From assembly GCA_030654175.1 (NCBI GenBank), contig JAURXZ010000048.1:1-64000 (forward strand): 64,000 nt of DNA, given 5' to 3'. Below the pieces are notes generated by a model. That model was not told the origin of the DNA. It ran no database searches and worked only from the letters and a program-made list of their open reading frames with translations. Positions within the stretch are counted from its first letter, which is position 1; each line of letters opens with the position of its first letter. Positions 57,099 to 64,000 of this stretch are shown here, in pieces. A program made the position numbers and the translations under genes. The DNA comes from Bacteroidia bacterium. Its GTDB lineage: Bacteria > Bacteroidota > Bacteroidia > 2-12-FULL-35-15.

Positions 57099-57656
57099 AT
57101 GAAAAAAATAAAATACTTTTTCTTATCACTCTTTTCAAAAAAATATATCAAAGGAAAACCAAGTAATTCAAGTGCTCCAATGACGACAAAATCATTTTAT
57201 GATTTTACGATGAAATCAATTGAAGGTAAAGATATTCCCTTTTCTATTTATAAAGGCAAAAAAGTATTGGTTGTAAATACAGCATCGGAATGCGGCTACA
57301 CTCCACAATTTACTGAATTGGAAGAGTTACATGAAAAACATAAAGATAAAGTGGTGTTACTTGGCTTTCCTGCAAATAATTTTGGTGGTCAGGAACCGGG
57401 AAGTAATGAAGAAATTGCAACCTTTTGTCAGCGGAATTTTGGTGTAACCTTTCAACTATTTGAAAAATCTGAGGTGAAAGGCCCAAACCAAAACCCTTTA
57501 TACCAATGGCTTACACATAAAGATCAAAATGGATGGAATGATACAGCTCCCAGCTGGAACTTCTGTAAATATTTAATTAATGAAAAAGGAGAGTTGGTGA
57601 AATTTTATTCTGCGGGTGTAAGTCCTATGAGTGATGAGATTTTGAAAGAGTTGTAA
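57099..57656 (+). CDS. Glutathione-peroxidase-family peroxidase
   Basis: 185 residues. Peroxidatic Cys65 (NTASECGYTPQ), Gln99, Trp153 and Asn154 form the usual tetrad. The extra Cys110 in FCQRNF suggests the thioredoxin-dependent type, in which a second Cys resolves the first. An N-terminal extension of about 27 residues, partly hydrophobic, may be a weak membrane anchor; a start at Met28 would remove it. Confidence 0.9.
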   Translation: MKKIKYFFLSLFSKKYIKGKPSNSSAPMTTKSFYDFTMKSIEGKDIPFSIYKGKKVLVVNTASECGYTPQFTELEELHEKHKDKVVLLGFPANNFGGQEPGSNEEIATFCQRNFGVTFQLFEKSEVKGPNQNPLYQWLTHKDQNGWNDTAPSWNFCKYLINEKGELVKFYSAGVSPMSDEILKEL

Positions 57657-57715
57657 TAACTTCTTTATTTGCTTCTATTTTAAATTAAGTAATAATTCAA
57701 TTTAGAATTTCAAAA

Positions 57716-57840
57716 ACTGTGTGTTTTTCTTTTTTCTTGAAAAAAAGAAACAAAAATTCAAGAACAAACGATTCCTCCACACAGGCTACACTACATCGCG
57801 TTTGTTTAAGGCTCACGCGCGGTTTCATAAGTTTATTTTT
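57716..57840 (+). repeat. Dispersed repeat, copy 2 (ACTGTGTGTTTTTCTTTT family)
   Basis: Partner of 32892-33040. Contains the TTCTTGA...TCAAGAA inverted pair, TCCACACAGGCTACACTACA and the GCTCACGCGC end. Fills most of the gap after the peroxidase gene. Confidence 0.75.
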
Positions 57841-57883
57841 TCGTATTAAGTAAATTTACAGTAAACTGTTGCTATTGGCTGTT

Positions 57884-58900
57884 TTATTTTCTGCTCAGCA
57901 CCATATTCTTCAATGCTTCTATCCATTTGGGATGATCATTTAAACTTTCCACGAGGGTTATTTTTTCACCACCATGTTCCTTGAAGATCTCGTTGTATTC
58001 CGTTCCTATTTCATAAATAGTTTCTAAACAATCTGAAACAAAAGCAGGTGAAAAAACTAACATTTTCTTTTTGCCTTCTTTTGCTTTTTGTTCTACTACC
58101 TTATCGCTGTAAGGCTTTATCCATTTATCATTCAAACGTGATTGAAAAGTACTCTCATATTTCCCTTCCGGAATATTTAATCGTTTTACTAACTGACGTG
58201 TTGTTTCAAAACAATTGGCACGGTAACAATAGTGATTGTCTTTGGTAATGGAATCGCAGCAACTAGCCAGATTACAAGTATTTGCACCATAGTGTGCCGA
58301 ACCTTTCAAGATGTGGCGCTCGGGCAAACCATGATAACTGAAAATAAAATAATCGTAATCGTCAAAATTATATTTTTTTGCAACCTCCACGCAAGCATCA
58401 ATAAAATCGGGATTATCATAAAATTTTGAGATAATTTCAACGGACGGAGTTACCTCCCATTTACCGATAATACGAAGAGCCTCTTCAACAGATGAACCCG
58501 TGCTTGATGATGCATATTGAGGATACAAAGGGATCATAATGATCTTTTGTACCTGGGCTTCACGTAGTTTGTTCAATGCCGATTCCATACTCGGACTTTG
58601 ATAACGCATCCCCAATTCAACTGCAAAGGAATCACCTAAAGCTTTTTGTAATAGCGTTTTTACTTTAACACTATTTGTTAAAAGGGGCGATCCTTCTTTG
58701 GTCCAGATATGCTGGTATAGCTTCGCTGACTTAGGTGCCCGAAATGGCACAATAATACCATTCACCAGTAAAAAACGACCAATAGGATTGATATCGATCA
58801 CACGAGGATCATTCAAAAATTGTGATAAATATTTTCTAACATCCGAAGTTTTTGGGCTGTCGGGTGTTCCAAGATTTATAAGTAGTACGCCTGTTTTCAT
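57884..58900 (-). CDS. hemH: Ferrochelatase
   Basis: 338 residues, last step of protohaem synthesis: insertion of Fe(II) into protoporphyrin IX. Motifs LLINLGTPDSP at the N-terminus, PLYPQYASSSTGSS, FSYHGLPERH with the catalytic His, and FSPAFVSDCLETIYEI. Four cysteines in CNLASCCDS and CYRANCFET are unusual but occur in several bacteria. Single gene. Confidence 0.95.
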   Translation of the reverse strand: MKTGVLLINLGTPDSPKTSDVRKYLSQFLNDPRVIDINPIGRFLLVNGIIVPFRAPKSAKLYQHIWTKEGSPLLTNSVKVKTLLQKALGDSFAVELGMRYQSPSMESALNKLREAQVQKIIMIPLYPQYASSSTGSSVEEALRIIGKWEVTPSVEIISKFYDNPDFIDACVEVAKKYNFDDYDYFIFSYHGLPERHILKGSAHYGANTCNLASCCDSITKDNHYCYRANCFETTRQLVKRLNIPEGKYESTFQSRLNDKWIKPYSDKVVEQKAKEGKKKMLVFSPAFVSDCLETIYEIGTEYNEIFKEHGGEKITLVESLNDHPKWIEALKNMVLSRK

Positions 58901-58916
58901 AATATTTTTTTTATTT

Positions 58917-59539
58917 CACCACTAAGGCACTAAGAACACTGAGATACACTAAGTTTTTTCAACATTTTGAGAGACCGTTTTCATTTCACATTTTTTCATC
59001 ACTAAGGCACGGAGAACACCAAGATACACTAAGTAAAGTTTTTTCAACTGATTTCTTAATCATTAAAAAAGAAAAAGATTCATTCTATTCACCCTCGCGG
59101 CAAGAATGAAAAGCTCTGCGATACTAAAGGAACTAAGCCATCATGAACAATATTTTCACAATGAAAATTTATCAGTAATCCTTTAGGTTTATTTGTTAAT
59201 TTTAAGTACGAAAGTAATTGAGCTTTAAATACAGGCAAAATAATCTCAACTGATTTTAATTCAACAATTACAAGATCATTTACTAATAGGTCCAATTTTA
59301 AAGACCCACCTAATTGTTTTTCTTTATAAATTATTGGTACAACAATCTGTGATGAAACTTGTAAACCTGCTGATTTCAATTCATCAATCAAACAAACTTC
59401 ATAAACAGATTCTAAGAGACCAGGTCCAATGTGCTTATGTACTTCAATAGCGCATCCTACAATTTTATATGCTATATCATTTATATACTTCTGCGTTACC
59501 ATCTCAGTGTATCTTAGTGTTCTTAGTGCCTTAGTGGTG
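58917..59539. mobile_element. Inverted-repeat cassette carrying a GxxExxY gene
   Basis: Two direct 37-bp copies of the CACTAAGGCAC repeat (58917-58953 and 58997-59033) lie on the left and one inverted copy (59503-59539) lies on the right. The right copy begins one base beyond the gene's start codon. The inverted copy differs from the first left copy at only 2 positions. No transposase is encoded. Confidence 0.7.
59089..59502 (-). CDS. GxxExxY family protein (PD-(D/E)XK fold)
   Basis: 137 residues from the ATG at 59502. The family motif appears as GLLESVYE (G-x-x-E-x-x-Y). The nuclease-like core is KLDLLVNDLVIVELKSV, with Asp and E-x-K in the PD-(D/E)XK pattern. The frame extends upstream to 59586, but that extension is translated repeat and overlaps lpdA, so it is rejected. 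Function unknown; members are common near such repeats. Confidence 0.85.
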   Translation of the reverse strand: MVTQKYINDIAYKIVGCAIEVHKHIGPGLLESVYEVCLIDELKSAGLQVSSQIVVPIIYKEKQLGGSLKLDLLVNDLVIVELKSVEIILPVFKAQLLSYLKLTNKPKGLLINFHCENIVHDGLVPLVSQSFSFLPRG

Positions 59540-59546
59540 TATTTTG

Positions 59547-60950
59547 TTAAATATGCAACGCACGTTTCCCTGTTGCATCCAAACACGCTTCTTTAAAAGC
59601 TTCTGTGTATGTAGGGTGTGCATGGCTCATACGTGAAATGTCTTCGGCACTGGCACGGTATTCCATGGCAACAACTGCTTCGGCTATCATATCGGCAGCA
59701 CGAGGGCCAATGATGTGTACGCCTAATATTTCATCGGTTGCTTCATCTGCCAATACTTTTACAAAACCATCTGTATCCATTGATGCACGGGCTCTTCCAC
59801 TGGCCTTGAAAGGAAAATTACCTGCTTTATATTTTTTGCCCTGCTCTTTTAATTGCTCCTCGGTAAAGCCAACAGCAGCTACTTCCGGCCATGTGTAAAC
59901 CACTCCCGGAATTAAATTATAATCAATGTGTGGTTTTTGTCCTGCAATAATTTCTGCTACAAAAGTCCCTTCATCTTCTGCTTTGTGGGCAAGCATTGCA
60001 CCTTTAATCACATCGCCAATTGCATAAATGCCTTGTACATTGGTTTGTAAATGTCCGTCCGTTTCAATTTTACCACGATTATCAATTTTTACTCCGGCTT
60101 TATCTAAACCTAAATTATCAGTATACGGTTTACGGCCAACGGAAACCAGGCAATAATCACCTTTTAATTCAACCTTTTCTCCTTTTGCATTATCAGCTGT
60201 TACCGTTACTTCTTTCCCCTTAGTTGTTACACCGGTAACCTTATGATTAAGATAAAACTCAAAGCCTAATTTTTTTAAACTTTTCAGTAACTCTTTACCT
60301 AATGCAGTATCCATGGTACTGATGATCCCGCCTGTAAATTCGAGTACGGAAATTTTAGAGCCTAACCTTGCGTATACCGAACCCAATTCCAAACCAATTA
60401 CACCACCACCAATGATCACCATATGTTTAGGAATTTCAGTTAATTCAAGCGCTTCTGTGGAAGAGATAATTCTCTTTTTATCTATCTCAATTCCCGGTAA
60501 TGATGCAGGTTTTGAACCTGTTGCAATAATCGTTTTCACTGATTCAATTTGTGTTTTTTTTCCATCTGCACCTGTAACTTCAATTGTGTTTTTATTTACA
60601 AATGAACCATGACCATTAAAAACAGTGATCTTATTCTTCTTCATTAAAAAATTAATTCCATCAGAGGTTTGTTTTACTACATCACCTTTGCGCTTTATCA
60701 TTTGTTTGAAATTAATTTTCAGATCCTTTATTTCAATACCATGCTCGGTAAATGAATGTGTGGCATTGTAATAATGTTCTGATGAATCTAATAATGCTTT
60801 GGATGGAATACAACCCACATTCAAACAAGTGCCGCCAAGGGTATTGTAACGCTCGATAATGGCTGTTTTCATACCCAATTGTGCGCAACGAATTGCCGCC
60901 ACATAACCACCAGGGCCTGAACCTATAATTGTAACATCAAATTTTTCCAT
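59547..60950 (-). CDS. lpdA: Dihydrolipoyl dehydrogenase
   Basis: 467 residues, FAD-dependent E3 of 2-oxo-acid dehydrogenase complexes. FAD site GSGPGGYVAA, redox pair Cys42/Cys47 (GGTCLNVGCIPSK), NAD site GGGVIGLELGSVYARLG, and the active His in HAHPTYTEAFKEA. Single gene; complex subunits E1/E2 are not in the window. Confidence 0.97.
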   Translation of the reverse strand: MEKFDVTIIGSGPGGYVAAIRCAQLGMKTAIIERYNTLGGTCLNVGCIPSKALLDSSEHYYNATHSFTEHGIEIKDLKINFKQMIKRKGDVVKQTSDGINFLMKKNKITVFNGHGSFVNKNTIEVTGADGKKTQIESVKTIIATGSKPASLPGIEIDKKRIISSTEALELTEIPKHMVIIGGGVIGLELGSVYARLGSKISVLEFTGGIISTMDTALGKELLKSLKKLGFEFYLNHKVTGVTTKGKEVTVTADNAKGEKVELKGDYCLVSVGRKPYTDNLGLDKAGVKIDNRGKIETDGHLQTNVQGIYAIGDVIKGAMLAHKAEDEGTFVAEIIAGQKPHIDYNLIPGVVYTWPEVAAVGFTEEQLKEQGKKYKAGNFPFKASGRARASMDTDGFVKVLADEATDEILGVHIIGPRAADMIAEAVVAMEYRASAEDISRMSHAHPTYTEAFKEACLDATGKRALHI

Positions 60951-60966
60951 TGTATTTTTATTGTTA

Positions 60967-61055
60967 AAGTATTATGTATTAAGTATTTTGTATTAAGTAC
61001 TATGTATTAAATATTATGCCCAAGTATTATAGTACATAATACATTGTACTTTATA
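60967..61055. repeat. 14-bp AT-rich tandem repeat with inverted half
   Basis: Units AAGTATTATGTATT, AAGTATTTTGTATT and AAGTACTATGTATT follow one another (60967-61008), then two diverged units, then complementary sequence (TAATACATTGTACTTTATAC), so the block can fold on itself. It fills the gap between lpdA and lnt. Confidence 0.7.
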
Positions 61056-61059
61056 CTTA

Positions 61060-62652
61060 CTACTTTCTTATAATTTTAAATCGTAAAAACCATGAGTATA
61101 AGATCAGGAGCAAAGATAGATACATTGCCGCCCGACCAATATAATCGCCAAAACGGGTATAAAACGTCTGATCGTTATTTAATTTAATTTGTGTTTTTAT
61201 AACTGCCGGAACCCACCAATTGGTTGCTTGTTGTATTTCTCCTTTGTCGGTAATAACACAGGAAATGCCTGTATTTGCTGACCGTACAATATACCTTCGT
61301 GTTTCAATAGCTCTTAATGCTCCATATTTTAAATGCTGTTTATAACCGGGAGTATCGCCCCACCAGCCGTCATTGGTAATGATCGCAATAAACTGAGCTC
61401 CGTTTTTAACATATTCAGATACGTATTCGCCATACACACTTTCATAACAAACCACCGGGGCTGCTTTTATTTTGCCATCTGTGGAAACGAACACACTGCG
61501 CTCATCCTGCGTACCCAAACTTCCTGTTGTTCCACCCAGATCGATGGCCAATTTTCCGAGATACTTAAAAATAAAAGGGAAAGGCATTTTTTCTACACCC
61601 GGCACTAACTTCGATTTATGATAGATCTGGATCAGACTGCTGCTGTCTATTTGCAGGGCGGTGTTGTACGAATCATAATAGCCCTCCTGGCTTCTGAATT
61701 TCCTTGCTGTTGAAGATAAAGCCTCGTCCGGTTGGTAAACCTTGGCTGTTGAAGCACCAATAATAATTTTAAGTTTGGGATACGGTTTTAAGAACTCCTT
61801 TAACGTTTTAATGCTGCTACTTTGTATCAACTCCCCCTCCCAGAATTCCTCTGTTAAAGCTGTTTCCGGAAAAACCAAATAATCGGTAGTGGTATCTGTT
61901 TGTTGTGAAGCAAGTTGCAACATTTTTTGTAATTGCACTTCATAACCGGATATAAATTTCTCGTTATAGGGATCAATATTAGGTTGAACAATTACAACAT
62001 TTGTTTCAGCTTTCAAGTCAACATGAAAAGCCAAAATTATGTACGAAATTAAAATAGGTAGCGCTATTAAAGCTGCCAGTCCAATGATCTGTTTTTTTGA
62101 GAACCGAAAACCAAAATCCGAAACTATTTTAAAAATGAAGCAATTGGTTATAAGCACCCATAAGCTTCCTCCAAAAACACCTGTATATTCGTACCATTGA
62201 ATCCAATTGAGCGTGGGAGCAAAACCATTACCCAAAGTAAGCCAGGTCCAGGTCAAATCCCAATCGAGGTGTAAAAATTCAAAAGTGATCCAAAAGCTGA
62301 TGAATACCAGGCTTCCCCATTTTTCACCTACCCGTGTTTTTACTTTATGAAATAACATAAAAGTAATGGTCATCAATAATGCATTGCATCCTATAGCCAT
62401 TGCTGCACCACCAAAAGAAGCATTCTTCACCCACCAGGTTGTTAAAACATTCCAGGTAAAAAACGTTAAATAGCTACAGGCAAAAAGAGTGAGTGTTTTG
62501 TATTTATCCGGATTTTTAAATATAGCATGTTCTGCCATTAAGAGCGGTACAAATGCGATAAATAATAAAGGAACAAAGCCATGAGGAAACCAACCAAAAG
62601 CCAGTAATAAAGCACTTAATAAGGAGAGTAAAAAAAGCTGATAGGTTTTCAC
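61060..62652 (-). CDS. lnt: Apolipoprotein N-acyltransferase
   Basis: 530 residues, about seven membrane helices then a nitrilase-fold domain. Catalytic triad Glu263 (FPETAL), Lys348 (HKSKLVPGVE) and Cys402 (VCYES). It adds the third acyl chain to lipoproteins at the inner membrane. Usual length. The window has several lipoproteins (11218, 14070, 22735) as plausible substrates. Confidence 0.95.
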   Translation of the reverse strand: MKTYQLFLLSLLSALLLAFGWFPHGFVPLLFIAFVPLLMAEHAIFKNPDKYKTLTLFACSYLTFFTWNVLTTWWVKNASFGGAAMAIGCNALLMTITFMLFHKVKTRVGEKWGSLVFISFWITFEFLHLDWDLTWTWLTLGNGFAPTLNWIQWYEYTGVFGGSLWVLITNCFIFKIVSDFGFRFSKKQIIGLAALIALPILISYIILAFHVDLKAETNVVIVQPNIDPYNEKFISGYEVQLQKMLQLASQQTDTTTDYLVFPETALTEEFWEGELIQSSSIKTLKEFLKPYPKLKIIIGASTAKVYQPDEALSSTARKFRSQEGYYDSYNTALQIDSSSLIQIYHKSKLVPGVEKMPFPFIFKYLGKLAIDLGGTTGSLGTQDERSVFVSTDGKIKAAPVVCYESVYGEYVSEYVKNGAQFIAIITNDGWWGDTPGYKQHLKYGALRAIETRRYIVRSANTGISCVITDKGEIQQATNWWVPAVIKTQIKLNNDQTFYTRFGDYIGRAAMYLSLLLILYSWFLRFKIIRK

Positions 62653-62668
62653 ATCATTAATTTGGTCG

Positions 62669-62676
62669 CAAAAGTA
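62669..62676 (-). promoter_or_regulatory. Candidate lnt promoter -7 element
   Basis: On the minus strand TACTTTTG matches TAnnTTTG, 16 bases before the lnt ATG. A CAAA (TTTG on minus) 29 bases further is too distant to count. Confidence 0.35.
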
Positions 62677-62736
62677 CGAAAGTTTTAGCTTTTGTCAGAA
62701 CTAACCAAACATTCAGGAGATATTATACTAAACAAA

Positions 62737-63810
62737 TTATTTTTTATTAATATCCACTTTAATGGAGAACACATTGGAATACAATGCTACTGATTGATCG
62801 CCAATATCAGTTAAGGCATAATCAATGGTAACAGACTTAATACGAACACCTATACCGATATTGGGCTGAAAGGTTTTGATTTTTTGACCCACAGCATCGG
62901 TATATGCCTGATAATTGCCAAGTCCGGCCCTTAAAAACACCAAATTCATGTAAGATGCCTCAAGGCCAATATGAGGGTCAATGCTAATGGCTTTGCTCTT
63001 GATCATTACGCTGCGTTTGCCATCAAACGTTGCATCCAGATTCAGTTCGGCAAGTAATGACATTTTGGGTGAAAAGTCGAATTTACGAGCTCCACCCAAT
63101 AATAATTTGGGCAGTGTAATTTCCACCGAATTTTCGGGAATTTCATTGCCGGTAGCTACAAACACAGCTTTTGTTTCTTCCGAAAGGTTATAGGTCCAGG
63201 CATTAAATGTAGAAGTAACATCCCTTGCCATAGCAGCAAATTTCCATTTTTTGTAATCATACTGAGCACCTGCATCAATCCCGAAACCCCATGAACCTGC
63301 AAAACTACCAACCCTTCTGCGAATAACTTTTGCATTGGCTCCCAAACGTAATCCGGGAATCTTCAATGTTTTTGCGTAAGAAACTATAAAGGCAAAATCT
63401 GTGGCAGAGAATGTCGTGATGCGGTTATAATCAACATTCCCATTCGAATTGATCAATTCAGTAGTATTAGGAATATCATCCACACCAAAACGAATAATAG
63501 TGACACCGAGTACACTTGAGCTGTCTAAACGGGTTGCATAAGCACCGTAATCATATTTGGCAATGCCTGCAAAATATTCGCTATGCATCAGCGCCACCTG
63601 GTGTTGATTGCCTATACCCAATAATCCTGCGGGATTCCAATAGCCGGCAGTAACATCATTTGCTGATGAAATGTAGGAATTAGACATGCCCAAAGCTCTT
63701 GCACCAACACCAACATTTAAAAACTCATTACTGTATTTAGGAGCTTGTGCAAAGGCATTTAAGCAAATGCTTATTATAATGGTTATTGATAAAAAATATT
63801 TTTTAGTCAT
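62737..63810 (-). CDS. PorV/PorQ-family outer-membrane protein (PorV2-like)
   Basis: 357 residues with a signal peptide (to about 22, AFAQ). The FadL-like barrel begins VGVGARALGMSNSYISSANDVTAGYWNPAGLL, a clear PorV-family signature. The family includes the T9SS shuttle PorV; this version, with no C-terminal T9SS tail, fits PorV2. It suits the T9SS cargo in the window. Separate transcript from lnt (84-base gap). Confidence 0.85.
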   Translation of the reverse strand: MTKKYFLSITIIISICLNAFAQAPKYSNEFLNVGVGARALGMSNSYISSANDVTAGYWNPAGLLGIGNQHQVALMHSEYFAGIAKYDYGAYATRLDSSSVLGVTIIRFGVDDIPNTTELINSNGNVDYNRITTFSATDFAFIVSYAKTLKIPGLRLGANAKVIRRRVGSFAGSWGFGIDAGAQYDYKKWKFAAMARDVTSTFNAWTYNLSEETKAVFVATGNEIPENSVEITLPKLLLGGARKFDFSPKMSLLAELNLDATFDGKRSVMIKSKAISIDPHIGLEASYMNLVFLRAGLGNYQAYTDAVGQKIKTFQPNIGIGVRIKSVTIDYALTDIGDQSVALYSNVFSIKVDINKK

Positions 63811-64000
63811 AATAGGTTATAAAATTAAACTAAATAATGGTTCAGCCAATTTTTTAATATCTAATTTTTCAGTCCTAAAAAGGTTTGAAAACGTAGCAGA
63901 AGTTTTCAAAACGTATTTTTTTAATTCTTATTGCTTATTTTTTTAAGGTTTTCTAACAAACCAGCGGAAATGCGAATTCCTTATGAATTGTATCGGCTTG
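63811..64000. other. 190-bp right end of window
   Basis: AT-rich upstream region of the porV2-like gene. Frame 63686-63946 is a shadow of it. Nothing else was recognised. Confidence 0.5.

Noticed and set aside
59503-59586. N-terminal extension of the GxxExxY frame
   Set aside because: It is translated repeat sequence and overlaps the lpdA 3' end; the family N-terminus begins at the ATG at 59502.

Overview
The window is from a low-GC Bacteroidota genome (class Bacteroidia sensu lato, genus not recognisable). The evidence is T9SS type A and type B sorting domains on secreted proteins, a PorV2-like outer-membrane protein, PD40/CRD/OmpA envelope proteins, DUF4153, DUF6427 and DUF6272/DUF1987 (SiaB/SiaC) families, the near absence of Shine-Dalgarno sequences, and several TTTG...TAnnTTTG promoters of the Bacteroidota sigma-A type. 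No phage, rRNA operon, CRISPR array or intact transposase gene was seen. Most of the window is ordinary chromosome, but many intergenic gaps carry dispersed palindromic or inverted-repeat elements.

Layout. 1-7.2 kb: two paralogous OmpA-type envelope proteins. The first is cut by the window edge. Both end in a single canonical EF-hand and a short aromatic-acidic tail. 7.3-8.8 kb: a SiaB-like kinase with two tandem SiaC-like proteins. 9-18.3 kb: DUF6427 membrane protein, purQ, feoAB, an M48 lipoprotein protease, a T9SS cargo, a SprT-like protein and an aminotransferase. 18.4-28 kb: manC, then fumC, a PolB-type exonuclease, DUF4153, a serine hydrolase and small secreted or membrane proteins on the minus strand. 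28-37 kb: a giant alpha-2-macroglobulin, a second SiaB/SiaC pair, and the GTPases der and era. 37.2-41.8 kb: initiator tRNA-fMet, then a signalling cluster of hybrid-sensing kinase, NarL-type regulator, lone receiver and degenerate receiver. 42-43.6 kb: a GyrI/TEX264-like protein and a VKOR protein, bracketed by two copies of a 181-185 bp MITE-like element. 43.6-54.3 kb: kbl, purT, mnmH, a T9SS type B adhesin-like protein with eight 69-residue repeats, an NHL-repeat T9SS cargo and a cytoplasmic PAS kinase. 54.5-64 kb: UvrD-type helicase, glutathione peroxidase, hemH, a GxxExxY (PD-(D/E)XK-fold) gene inside an inverted-repeat cassette, lpdA, lnt and porV2.

What stands out. (i) Three SiaC paralogues and two SiaB paralogues lie about 25 kb apart, with no visible SiaA phosphatase. 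The two 5' copies have Ser where the third has Thr at the presumed phosphosite. (ii) The EF-hand-tailed OmpA pair has long Lys/Glu repeat arms. (iii) Low-complexity ENQE-type inserts lie in frame in FeoB and in the UvrD helicase, and a palindromic repeat forms the signal-peptide N-region of a small secreted protein. (iv) Several families of palindromic elements are present, including one that encloses the GxxExxY gene and reaches its start codon. An apparently empty inverted pair of the same repeat lies 39 kb away. All functional calls come from reading the sequence and from recall of protein families; no database search was run.
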